A DNA stretch of 48,935 bases. It comes from Bacillota bacterium (GTDB lineage Bacteria > Bacillota > Clostridia > Acetivibrionales > JAMNYG01). Numbering within the stretch: the first letter of the stretch is position 1; the number at the start of each line of letters is the position of its first letter. Made by a program: the position numbers and the translations under genes. Shown piece after piece: positions 7,358 to 15,404 of the stretch. Under the pieces are notes generated by a model that was not told the origin of the DNA, did no database searches, and saw only the letters and a list, made by a program, of their open reading frames with translations. Location: the NCBI GenBank assembly GCA_023622945.1, contig JAMNYG010000145.1:1-48935 (forward strand), given 5' to 3'.

Positions 7358-8665
7358 TTACCGGGATTTACCGGTATTTAAGGTTCTTGCCTGATTGCCG
7401 GCTGTCTTGCCTGGATTTGAAATTCTGATCTGACCTCCCCTGCTCTGTGTGCCGGTTTTATCATAGCTGTTATTGTTTTTGTCATTTTTGCCTTTAACGT
7501 CTTTATAGCTTTTATTGTCGTTTTTATTGCCTTTGTTATTTTTATCATATTTATTGTTATAATCTTTGTCGACTTTATTTCCTTTATTGTCTTTATCATC
7601 TTTATTGCCCTTACTGCTTCTGCTGTAATCACCCCTGCTGTTTTTGACGTATTTTTTGTCCCTGTCATCATTGTTCTTCTTTTCTTTCCGCTTCTCATCA
7701 TTATCTGTTTTATCCTTGCCGTTGCTGTTAATTGCAGTTTTCCAGGTATTTTTACCGTTGCTTTTGCTTATTTCTTTCCTTTCGCCTTTATCTTCCTCCT
7801 TATGGTTTTTGTTTTTATTCTCATTTTTCTTGTTATCTTTCTTATCCGCTTTCTTTGCTTCCTTACCTGCTACTTTCGGGTCTTTTCCTTCGTTCCCGGC
7901 ATTTTTCCTGTTAAAAGCGGTAAAAGCCACATTCTTGCCGCCTTTTTCAGCATCTTTTATGGATTTCATTATCTCTTCCATGGAGCGGTCCTTTATATCA
8001 TCAATCTTAACTTCAGGTTTCGCTTCCCTAAGTTTGTTGATAAGAAGCATTTTTGCCGGAGAAATTCCCTGTTCCATGGCATCATTGTGCTGCGAAGTCT
8101 GAAGCTTTTCCACCACCAGTTCGGTCTCGCTCTCCACTTTTTGAAGTTTCTGCTCTGCCGTGGTTTTTATTTCCTTTTGAATCCTCTCCACCGTCTGTTG
8201 GTTTTTCCCGGACAGGGCAAATACCACGGTGTTGGTCGGGCTGTTACTCAGGTAACCCTGCTCGTAGGCTGCTTGAAGTATAATTTCTACGCTTTCCCTT
8301 ATGGTTTTGTTCTTGTAGCTTTGGAGGGACAGCAGTCTGTTGCCTTCCTCATTCAATCCCTTTGCATCTATAATCCTGTTGTATATGTTTGCCGTAAACT
8401 CAATGCTGGGGTTGATGTAAACATTTATATAGCTGTACGGTATGTTGTAGCTGTAAGCCCCTGCTCCTATTCCCATTACCAGAAGGAATGCAGCTGCGAT
8501 TGAAAGCTTTTTCATGGCAGCAGCTCTGCAAAGCCAGGCTTTGCCGGGTATATCTATTTCACATCCCACTTCATAATGGGCTTTATTCCTTAATTTGATA
8601 AACTCACCCTTTTGACTCAGAGCTACTGCATGATTACCGACAATATCAACTATGACCGCTTTCAT
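7358..8665 (-). CDS. rsgI: RsgI-family anti-sigma-I factor with a long low-complexity extracellular tail
   Basis: A 435-residue single-pass membrane protein that would hold SigI inactive at the membrane. The cytosolic N-terminus (MKAVIVDIVGNHAVALSQKG) is the RsgI N domain; one membrane helix spans about 55-73; the extracellular part has the conserved INPSIEF motif (Asn85-Pro86), where studied RsgI proteins cleave themselves. Residues about 255-415 are almost entirely Lys, Asn, Asp and Gly. Cellulolytic clostridia often carry a CBM or hydrolase sensor here; none is seen. The second ATG (8665) is chosen: it overlaps the sigI stop as ATGA and has a G-rich ribosome site 6 nt upstream. Confidence 0.88.
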   Translation of the reverse strand: MKAVIVDIVGNHAVALSQKGEFIKLRNKAHYEVGCEIDIPGKAWLCRAAAMKKLSIAAAFLLVMGIGAGAYSYNIPYSYINVYINPSIEFTANIYNRIIDAKGLNEEGNRLLSLQSYKNKTIRESVEIILQAAYEQGYLSNSPTNTVVFALSGKNQQTVERIQKEIKTTAEQKLQKVESETELVVEKLQTSQHNDAMEQGISPAKMLLINKLREAKPEVKIDDIKDRSMEEIMKSIKDAEKGGKNVAFTAFNRKNAGNEGKDPKVAGKEAKKADKKDNKKNENKNKNHKEEDKGERKEISKSNGKNTWKTAINSNGKDKTDNDEKRKEKKNNDDRDKKYVKNSRGDYSRSSKGNKDDKDNKGNKVDKDYNNKYDKNNKGNKNDNKSYKDVKGKNDKNNNSYDKTGTQSRGGQIRISNPGKTAGNQARTLNTGKSR

Positions 8666-9375
8666 CTGCATCCCCCCCAATCTACATATTCTCTGATGTA
8701 CCTGTAATCTCCTGTAACTATGGTTATCACAGTTATTATATATTTTCGCGCCCTCTCCAGAGTTTTTCGAGGCACACCTGTATTCCTCTCAATTTCAGCC
8801 ATCGGAAGATATCTTTTGCTCTTGATTTCATCTATAAGATCCGGCCTTGACAGCAAAAACCTTATTGCTTTACCATATGCCTTTCTGGTTCGGTCGTGTT
8901 TGGGAGAAACCTTTACAAGTTCCATAAAGGTGATCCCCCAAAGGCCCAACTCTTCTTTAAGCTCCTGTATCTCCAGCCTCCTGTATTCATTAAGCATGTC
9001 GTCGGAATACTTTTGAATGGATTTGTTTATGCTAAGGTCTTTTTCTTCGCTTTCATCGCTTCCGTAATAATCGGTTAATGGAACAACCTTTCCGTGTTTT
9101 TTCTCTTTCCTGTAATAATCAATCACACGTCTTTTGATAACATTCCGGGCAAAGGAAAGAAAATTGCCCCTGAAGATATTGTACGACTTTACAGCCTCCA
9201 CAAAGGCAATAAGCCCGATGCTGAGCTCATCATCTTCACCGTAATTTACATAGCGGCCTGCAACCCTTTCAACGCATGAAGCAATAAAAGGCTTGTATTC
9301 TTCAACAAGCTTGTTTATTTCTTCCTCGTTATCTTTAATTTTTTTTACTCTTTCGTTAATGGCAAAAAATTGCAT
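8662..9375 (-). CDS. sigI: RNA polymerase sigma factor SigI
   Basis: A 237-residue sigma-70-family factor. The region-2-like part has DELSIGLIAFVEAVKSYN and FLSFARNVIKRRVIDYYRK, and a C-terminal helix-turn-helix (LPMAEIERNTGVPRKTLERA) replaces a standard region 4, as in the SigI family. Homologues in cellulolytic clostridia switch on cellulosome and hydrolase genes when the RsgI partner senses polysaccharide. It is the first gene of the sigI-rsgI pair, with a 4 bp stop/start overlap that couples translation. GGAGG lies 5 nt before the ATG. A SigI-type promoter upstream suggests positive autoregulation. Confidence 0.93.
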   Translation of the reverse strand: MQFFAINERVKKIKDNEEEINKLVEEYKPFIASCVERVAGRYVNYGEDDELSIGLIAFVEAVKSYNIFRGNFLSFARNVIKRRVIDYYRKEKKHGKVVPLTDYYGSDESEEKDLSINKSIQKYSDDMLNEYRRLEIQELKEELGLWGITFMELVKVSPKHDRTRKAYGKAIRFLLSRPDLIDEIKSKRYLPMAEIERNTGVPRKTLERARKYIITVITIVTGDYRYIREYVDWGGCR

Positions 9376-9476
9376 GAAGTCCTCCCGGCTGCAGTACTTT
9401 ACCAGAATTATAGCACTAATTGTATTTCAATGATGTTACAATTTATTCCAGTCTCCAGCGGGTTTGTTTATATTTT

Positions 9477-9504
9477 TTCGAAACACATCCCGAAAAAAAT
9501 GGGG
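9477..9504 (-). promoter_or_regulatory. SigI-type promoter upstream of sigI
   Basis: On the minus strand TACCCCAT with a T tract is followed, 20 nt after CCCC, by CGAA; the leader would be about 95 nt. A separate TATAAT closer to the gene (near 9413) could be the -10 of a vegetative promoter, though no good -35 was found for it. Confidence 0.68.
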
Positions 9505-9792
9505 TATTTTATGCCTGAAGATAAAATTAATGGGTTGAATCAGCACAGGATGGCGGAAGCGATATACAGGAGTAACAGTCCCTTCACCAGGAAACCGGTC
9601 CAAAGTTTGCTCCAATGTTATTCCGTAGCATATCGTTTCCTGACAGCCAACACAACGCGCAAAATCAGTTTCTAAATAAAGCATTAATTTGCCGGCAAAG
9701 ACGTGTATGATAAAAACAGGTAATAATACGGTTTTGCATCGAAAAATCACGTGACAAGGCTGCAAAGAATTTATCGAAATGGAGGAATGGGT
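9505..9792 (+). repeat. Intergenic region with a degenerate copy of the dispersed repeat (about 9536-9610)
   Basis: The stretch GATATACAGGAGTAACAG, then TCCCTTCACCAGGAAACCGG, matches the left part of the repeats at 20415 and 48690. The hairpin half (GGGGACACTTCT) is missing, so this is an old or truncated copy. The rest, up to the mttB ribosome site, shows no gene; no convincing promoter was found for mttB. Confidence 0.5.
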
Positions 9793-11298
9793 ATGGGTAA
9801 GGCAAGCGGGCTGATTAAATTTTTGAGCCAGGAGGAAATGGAAAAACTTCACCTCAGTGCGCTTCGTATACTTGAAGAAGTGGGAATGATGATCGATCAT
9901 CCCGAAGCGCTTGACTACCTTGAAAAAAGCGGATGCATTGTTGACAGAAACACCAACCTGGTGAAATTCCCTCAAAAAGTTGTGGAAAATGCTGTGAATA
10001 AAATGCGTAAGGACTATACCCTTACAGACCGCAGCGGTATAGTGCCTCCCATGAGATATACGGAAATGTATCTTACCACTATACCAAAAGGCATAAGGCA
10101 TGATTTCACGGTAAATGCAGGCGGATTTCCTTCATATGTACTGGACCTGGACGGAAAAAGACGCCCCGCTACAATGCAGGATGTAATAGATTCCATAAGG
10201 CTTGCGGATGCACTGGAGAATATTGATTTAATCGGGCTTCCCTGTTCCGCGCAGGAAATCCCTCCCCGTATGAGGCCTGTTGTGATGACGGCCGTGTTGA
10301 TAAAAAACACTTCCAAGCCGGGAGGCATCGAAGCCTGGGATAAAACAGACATAAAATACATAACCGAAATGGCCCTGGTGCTGCGCGGAGGCATGAAAGA
10401 ATTAAAAAAGAAGCCTTTCCTCATCGGTTACGGAGAAGTCAGAAGCCCCTTATGCATGGATTACAATATGTGCGATGTCTTCATTGAATATGTAAAAATG
10501 GGCTTGCCCCAGAGCTTTGATACCATGCCCGGTGCAGGTTCCACGGCACCTGCATCAACGGCAGGCACCCTGGCCCTGGGGCTGGCTGAAACCCTCTTCG
10601 GACTGGTGCTGGGATATGCTATCGATGAGAATGCATGGGTCAGCATTGACATGAATCCAAGCCTGACTGATATGAGAACCATGGTATTCCCATATGCGGG
10701 AGCTGACAGAATACCCATGATAGCAGCTGCCAACCAGATGTTGAGGGATTATTACGGGAGACCCGGAGGGTGCCATGCATGTAAAACCGATGCCTGCCAC
10801 CCCGGGGTTCAGGCAGGTTTTGAGAAAGCCCTCACCACCATTTTCCCTGTATTGACCGGTGCAACCGGTGTCGGTACACTGGGTCAGCTTGAAGGCGGAG
10901 TTACTTTTTCCTTTGTGCAGCTGGTAATAGATAATGAAATAATAGGTTATATAAAACGGGCTCTCAGGGGATTTGAAGTAAACGATGACACCCTGGCACT
11001 GGACGTGATAAAGGAAGTGGGACCGGGAGGAAACTTCATTCAGCATGAGCACACCGCTATGAACTTCAGAAAGGAATTCTACCTGTCAGACCTTTTGGAA
11101 AGGATGCCCTGGTCCTTATGGGAAAGCCAGGATATTAAAGGACTTGAAGAAAAAGCCAGGGAAAAAGCCAGAAAAATCTTAAGGGAACACAATCCGAAAC
11201 CTCTTTCGGAGGATAAGGTAAAGGAAATAGATGCCATTGTCAGAAGGGCGTACAGGGAAATAGGAAAATCTGAGCAGCACTTTTTGTATTTTTTTTAG
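9793..11298 (+). CDS. Trimethylamine methyltransferase (MttB) family protein, non-pyrrolysine type
   Basis: A 501-residue TIM-barrel methyltransferase of the MttB superfamily. Members move a methyl group from a quaternary or tertiary amine (trimethylamine, glycine betaine, carnitine, proline betaine) to a corrinoid protein. Family landmarks include AGGFPSYVLDLDGKRRPAT, MPGAGSTAPASTAGTLAL and VQAGFEKALT. The frame is read through without any TAG. Where true trimethylamine methyltransferases carry pyrrolysine, the sequence is CHACKTDAC (residues 327-335), with Lys331 at the apparent position. The substrate is unknown. No corrinoid protein or reactivase gene lies next to it. The ATG at 9793 follows GGAGG by 7 nt. 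Confidence 0.85.
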   Translation: MGKASGLIKFLSQEEMEKLHLSALRILEEVGMMIDHPEALDYLEKSGCIVDRNTNLVKFPQKVVENAVNKMRKDYTLTDRSGIVPPMRYTEMYLTTIPKGIRHDFTVNAGGFPSYVLDLDGKRRPATMQDVIDSIRLADALENIDLIGLPCSAQEIPPRMRPVVMTAVLIKNTSKPGGIEAWDKTDIKYITEMALVLRGGMKELKKKPFLIGYGEVRSPLCMDYNMCDVFIEYVKMGLPQSFDTMPGAGSTAPASTAGTLALGLAETLFGLVLGYAIDENAWVSIDMNPSLTDMRTMVFPYAGADRIPMIAAANQMLRDYYGRPGGCHACKTDACHPGVQAGFEKALTTIFPVLTGATGVGTLGQLEGGVTFSFVQLVIDNEIIGYIKRALRGFEVNDDTLALDVIKEVGPGGNFIQHEHTAMNFRKEFYLSDLLERMPWSLWESQDIKGLEEKAREKARKILREHNPKPLSEDKVKEIDAIVRRAYREIGKSEQHFLYFF

Positions 11299-11302
11299 AA
11301 TT

Positions 11303-11332
11303 TTGCAAAACATTTGATTAGTTAAGTATAAA
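11303..11332 (+). promoter_or_regulatory. Candidate sigma-A promoter for the ndh2 operon
   Basis: TTGCAA and TATAAA with an 18 nt spacer, directly after the mttB stop. It would give a leader of about 200 nt that contains two imperfect copies of a 30-35 bp repeat (11391-11420 and 11483-11519). Confidence 0.4.
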
Positions 11333-11390
11333 ATGGGTAAATATCTATGGCTATATTGCAGCAAACTTTCGTCAAATGCGCTTTTTGCAA

Positions 11391-11519
11391 TGCTTAGACA
11401 TTTATTTAACAATCGTTGTATGTTGTATGGTTTTTTGGTATTATTGTTTACGTTTAAATTCGAATAATATTATTAAGTTTTTATGCTTAGCCAAAACATT
11501 TTTTTAACAATCTTTAGCA
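11391..11519 (+). repeat. Two imperfect direct repeats in the ndh2 leader
   Basis: TGCTTAGACATTTATTTAAC then AATCGTT, and TGCTTAGCCAAAACATTTTT then TTAACAATCTT, 92 bp apart, sharing TGCTTAG, CATTT and TTTAACAATC. They could be paired regulator sites. The function is unknown. Confidence 0.4.
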
Positions 11520-11537
11520 TGGTGGGAGATAAGTCAA

Positions 11538-13454
11538 ATGAAAAAAAGAGTTGTAATTATCGGAGCCGGCTATGCCGGAATTGAAGCTGCCCTCACCCTC
11601 AATAAGGCAAGACGGAAAAATGATCTTGAAATCACGCTCATAGACAAGAACAGCTACCATACCCTTCTTACGGAGCTCCATGAAGTAGCCGGGAACCGCG
11701 TTTCTGAGGAAGCGGTAATCATTCCTCTCAACCGGATATTTAAGTTTACCGGTGTCAATGTTGTATGTGACGAAATTACATCCTTTGATTTCGAAAACAA
11801 TACCGTTTCATCGGAAACCCGCCAGTACAGTTATGACTATCTCATACTGGCCATGGGAAGCACTCCCAATTTCTTCGATGTTCCGGGATTAAAGGAACAC
11901 ACCTTCACCCTCTGGTCACTGGAAGATGCCATAAAAATCAGGGAACATATCAGGAAGTGCTTCATTATGGCTTCCCAGGAGAAGGATGAGGATAAACGCA
12001 GGCAGCTTCTGACATTTACAGTGGGCGGAGCAGGATATACAGGCGTGGAAATGATAGGTGAACTGGCCCACTGGAGCAAGGATCTTGCAAGGGAATATGG
12101 AATTGACCGAAAAGAAGTTCGCCTGATTATTGTCGATATGCTTCCGCGGATTTTAAGCACCCTTGATGAGAAAAATTCCCGCATTGCCCATAGATACATG
12201 GAGAAAAAGCTTGGAATTGAAATAATGCTCAACACACCTATAAAAGAAGTCACGGCAGAAGGTTTTTATGCCGGCGATGTCTTTGTCAAAACCAAAACTC
12301 TCATTTGGGCTGCCGGAGTCCGGGCTTCCAGAGATGTGGACAAAATGGACATAGAAAAGGCAGGCCGTACCAAGAGGCTAACTGTCGACCAGTATTGCAG
12401 GACACAATATGAAAATGTCTATGCCGTAGGCGACATCAGCGCACTTTTGGACAGCGACGGCCATCCTTATCCTGCCATGGTGGAAACGGCACTTCAGACC
12501 GCCCATGGTGCGGCTAAGAATATAATAAACTCAATTAACAACAGGCAACCGGAAAAGGTGGAAGTTAAACTGCATGGCACCATGGTCAGCGTGGGCAACT
12601 ACTTTACCGTATCTGAAATCATGGGAAGGATACTCCCCGTATGGCTTTCCATGATTATGAAATATCTGGTCAATGCGCACTATCTCTGGGAAATCACAGG
12701 TTTCTGGGGAGTTGCAAGGTATTTTTATCATGAAGTGCTTGAACGACGTCAAAGGAAGCTGTTCCTTGAAAAGCATTGGTCAACCAGGATTCAGACCTGG
12801 TGGCTTACACCTTTAAGAGTCTTCCTGGGCATAATATGGCTCATTGAAGGCGTAAACAAGGTAAAGGAAGGATGGCTTATATCACCCAAACTGGCATCTT
12901 TCCTGGGCTATGCTACCGATACCGCTTCCTCGGCAACGTCTTCAGGAGCATTTGTCACAAGATTGGACGATGTATTTAAGCTGAATCTTGGTATAGTAAA
13001 TTTCCTGATCGGAAACGAGAGCAGAATGGTGGAGGGTTCGGTTATTTCATCCCAGCTTTTCGCAAAGCTTGACATACTGCGCATAGGAAATTTCAACCTG
13101 GTTCCGTGGTTCCTTGAGAATATTGTACTTGCCAATGATGCAGTATCCATGTTCTTCCAGGTGTTGGTGGTAATATTGGAAATCGGCATAGGTCTCATGC
13201 TGATAGGTGGTGCTTTCACCTTCATAGGGTCGGTAATATCTGTAGGGCTTATGATGATGTTCCTTACCTCAACAGGGGTCTACGAAAAAACATGGTGGAT
13301 GCTGCCGGCTTCCATTGCCACCATGGGAGGAGCCGGACGGGCATTTGGACTTGATTATTACATCGTTCCCTACCTCAACAATGTATGGGAATACTTCTGG
13401 AAAAACAGGAAGCTAAGGCTGTTTTTCAAAGGCAGCTTAACCAGACCCGAATAG
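11538..13454 (+). CDS. ndh2: Type II NADH dehydrogenase with C-terminal membrane domain
   Basis: A 638-residue flavoprotein. Residues 1 to about 400 form an NDH-2/disulfide-reductase fold: GAGYAG at 9-14 binds FAD, GGAGYTG at 163-169 binds NAD(P)H, and the FAD-binding VYAVGDIS lies near residue 295. About 200 further residues add several membrane helices (from about 430) that look DoxX-like. Ordinary NDH-2 enzymes have about 400 residues. The longer form is that of the Ndh2 devoted to extracellular electron transfer in Listeria, which passes electrons from NADH to a membrane quinone. The next genes (lipoprotein, ApbE) fit that setting. Start: ATG after GGTGGGAG. Confidence 0.85.
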   Translation: MKKRVVIIGAGYAGIEAALTLNKARRKNDLEITLIDKNSYHTLLTELHEVAGNRVSEEAVIIPLNRIFKFTGVNVVCDEITSFDFENNTVSSETRQYSYDYLILAMGSTPNFFDVPGLKEHTFTLWSLEDAIKIREHIRKCFIMASQEKDEDKRRQLLTFTVGGAGYTGVEMIGELAHWSKDLAREYGIDRKEVRLIIVDMLPRILSTLDEKNSRIAHRYMEKKLGIEIMLNTPIKEVTAEGFYAGDVFVKTKTLIWAAGVRASRDVDKMDIEKAGRTKRLTVDQYCRTQYENVYAVGDISALLDSDGHPYPAMVETALQTAHGAAKNIINSINNRQPEKVEVKLHGTMVSVGNYFTVSEIMGRILPVWLSMIMKYLVNAHYLWEITGFWGVARYFYHEVLERRQRKLFLEKHWSTRIQTWWLTPLRVFLGIIWLIEGVNKVKEGWLISPKLASFLGYATDTASSATSSGAFVTRLDDVFKLNLGIVNFLIGNESRMVEGSVISSQLFAKLDILRIGNFNLVPWFLENIVLANDAVSMFFQVLVVILEIGIGLMLIGGAFTFIGSVISVGLMMMFLTSTGVYEKTWWMLPASIATMGGAGRAFGLDYYIVPYLNNVWEYFWKNRKLRLFFKGSLTRPE

Positions 13455-13537
13455 TTTACCTCGGCAAGTTCAATCTGTATTTAGTAATCCTTAAACAAGG
13501 ATTTACAGTATAAAATTCAATAGGAGGAGAATTAGTG

Positions 13538-14071
13538 ATGAAAAAAATAATTGCTGTTACTCTATGCATTCTTCTGCTGGCAGGTTGCGGTGCTACGGCA
13601 TCAGTTAAAACCGGTTTGGGGCACACCACCTCCATTAAAAAGTCAACCGATGCAACAGCTGACAAAGAAGGGATCGCTCAAGTAGATACAGTTATGGCTG
13701 CAGTAACTTTTGACTCAAACGGAAAGATTCTTAAAGTGACAATTGACTCGGCTCAGACGCGGGTCAACTTCGATGCGTCAGGTAAAATTACAAGCGATCT
13801 CGACGCGCCTCAAGAAACAAAGGTCGAGCTCGGCGCACGCTACGGCATGATTAAGAATTCATCCATCGGCAGAGAATGGTATGAGCAGATTGCCGAGCTG
13901 GAAAAGTGGATGATAGGCAAAACCGTTGACCAGGTTAAGGCCATGAAGGTTAAGGAGGTTGACGAAAACCACAAGAACGTGCCCGACGAGCCGGATCTGA
14001 CATCCAAAGTAACAATTACGGTTGAGGATTACATTTTCGCAGTTGAAGAAGCTTTCAAGAACGCAAAATAA
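13538..14071 (+). CDS. PplA-like lipoprotein, candidate flavin carrier
   Basis: A 177-residue lipoprotein: signal peptide with lipobox LLAGC (Cys near residue 18), a linker, then one globular domain with VMAAVTFDSNGKILKVTIDS, ELGARYGMIKNSSIGREWYE and ATIVGKT-like MIGKTVDQVKAM. From memory this domain recurs in lipoproteins of the Listeria PplA type encoded next to long Ndh2 proteins. Those are modified by ApbE-type enzymes and act as flavin electron carriers outside the membrane. No canonical S/T-G-A-T flavin attachment motif is visible here, so flavinylation is open. AGGAGG lies 10 nt before the ATG; a GTG one codon earlier (13535) is equally possible. Confidence 0.72.
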   Translation: MKKIIAVTLCILLLAGCGATASVKTGLGHTTSIKKSTDATADKEGIAQVDTVMAAVTFDSNGKILKVTIDSAQTRVNFDASGKITSDLDAPQETKVELGARYGMIKNSSIGREWYEQIAELEKWMIGKTVDQVKAMKVKEVDENHKNVPDEPDLTSKVTITVEDYIFAVEEAFKNAK

Positions 14072-14105
14072 ATCCTTATCAAAAAAGTAATCGACTTACA
14101 TGATT

Positions 14106-14134
14106 AAACCCCCTGCTTTTTCGGGGGTTTTTTT
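14106..14134 (+). terminator. Rho-independent terminator after the lipoprotein gene
   Basis: AAACCCCC and GGGGGTTT pair across a 9 nt loop and are followed by a run of seven T. It lies between the lipoprotein gene and apbE. The latter therefore needs read-through or its own promoter, and the lipoprotein may be made in excess. Confidence 0.85.
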
Positions 14135-14179
14135 AACTCCTTTAGATGCCGGGCAATCATTGCAATGAGGTGATTTTAA

Positions 14180-15301
14180 TTGAAACCTGTTACAGGAAGC
14201 TTCCTGAAACCTGATTTAACAAGTTTGAAATCAGTCACAGCCATTATTATAGCCGTTCTTGTCGCGCTATCCGGCTGTACCTCCAAAAACAGCGGTTACA
14301 GAAAATACAGCTATGAATTTTTCGGTACCTTTGATACCATGGTCCAGGTTATGGGATACGCAAAGGACGAAAATCAGTTTGAAGAAATGGCCATGAAAGT
14401 ACAGTCCAGATTTGAAGAGCTGAACAAGCTTTTCGATATATATAACGATTATGAGGATATTAACAACATAAAAACCATTAATGATAATGCCGGGATAAGA
14501 CCTGTTGAGGTAAGGCAGGAAATAATAGATCTGATATTGTTTTCCATGGACTGGTATGAAAAAACCGGAGGCGTGGTCAACATCGCCTTAGGTCCCGTAC
14601 TTTCCATATGGCATCAGTACCGCGAAGAAGGTAAAGCCAATCCCTCCTCCGCTCGCTTACCTGAACGTAAACTACTGTTAGATGCAGCAAAGAAGACGGA
14701 TATCACAAAAATAGAAGTGGACACCTCAAAAAATACCGTATTTCTTAAGGAACCCGGAATGAGCCTCGATGTCGGAGCCGTGGCTAAAGGATTTGCAACC
14801 GAAATTGTTGCAGGGGAACTGGTTGAAGCAGGGTATACCTCCTTTATTATTAACAGCGGCGGCAATGTGCGGGTGGTTGGAGAGCCCAGGGACGGCGTTC
14901 GTAAAAAATGGGGCATCGGTTTGCAGGACCCCGATGCCAATCCAGATCCCTACAGAGATGAGTATTTTGATGTTGTTTATGTTACGGATGCATCGGTGGT
15001 TACCAGTGGCGACTACCAAAGATATTATGTTGTGGACGGTCAAAGGATACACCACCTGATAGACCCTGAAACATTAATGCCTGCCCGCTATTACAGGGCA
15101 GTGACGGTTTTGACAGAGGATTCAGCAATTGCCGACTTTCTTTCCACAGCGGCATTTATTCTTCCGTATGAAAAAAGCCGCCGGCTCATAGAAAGCCTGG
15201 ACGGCGTCGAAGCGCTCTGGGTTATGCCTGATGGCAGCATAAAGGCTACAGACGGCATGGTCACCGTATCAAGAAATCTTGGCAACGCATCAGGCAAGTG
15301 A
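14180..15301 (+). CDS. apbE: ApbE-family FAD:protein FMN transferase, lipoprotein
   Basis: A 373-residue exported enzyme that attaches FMN from FAD to Ser/Thr of target proteins outside the membrane. The N-terminus has a signal with lipobox ALSGC. Family motifs are all present: FFGTFDTMVQVMGY, LDVGAVAKGFATE, INSGGNVRVVG, TSGDYQRYY and HHLIDPETLMPA, with the metal-binding Asp/Thr near AIADFLSTAAF. The start is TTG at 14180, supported by GAGGTG 7 nt upstream and the signal peptide that follows. Likely substrates in the window are RnfG and RnfD, and possibly the neighbouring lipoprotein. Confidence 0.92.
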   Translation: MKPVTGSFLKPDLTSLKSVTAIIIAVLVALSGCTSKNSGYRKYSYEFFGTFDTMVQVMGYAKDENQFEEMAMKVQSRFEELNKLFDIYNDYEDINNIKTINDNAGIRPVEVRQEIIDLILFSMDWYEKTGGVVNIALGPVLSIWHQYREEGKANPSSARLPERKLLLDAAKKTDITKIEVDTSKNTVFLKEPGMSLDVGAVAKGFATEIVAGELVEAGYTSFIINSGGNVRVVGEPRDGVRKKWGIGLQDPDANPDPYRDEYFDVVYVTDASVVTSGDYQRYYVVDGQRIHHLIDPETLMPARYYRAVTVLTEDSAIADFLSTAAFILPYEKSRRLIESLDGVEALWVMPDGSIKATDGMVTVSRNLGNASGK

Positions 15302-15404
15302 GGCTGAAGCTTTAGAAGGCCTTGCCTGATGTATGAAGAGTTTGCCTGATTTATGGATAATACAGGTACGGACAGCACAGGTGAAAACTGAATGGGGGGG
15401 TAGC

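Noticed and set aside
7644-8503. Long plus-strand frames opposite rsgI
   Set aside because: They are antisense to the Lys/Asn/Asp-rich coding region, which leaves other frames open and rich in Phe, Leu and Ser.
9793-11298. Pyrrolysine-containing MttB
   Set aside because: There is no in-frame TAG; the gene reads straight through with a Lys at the apparent site.
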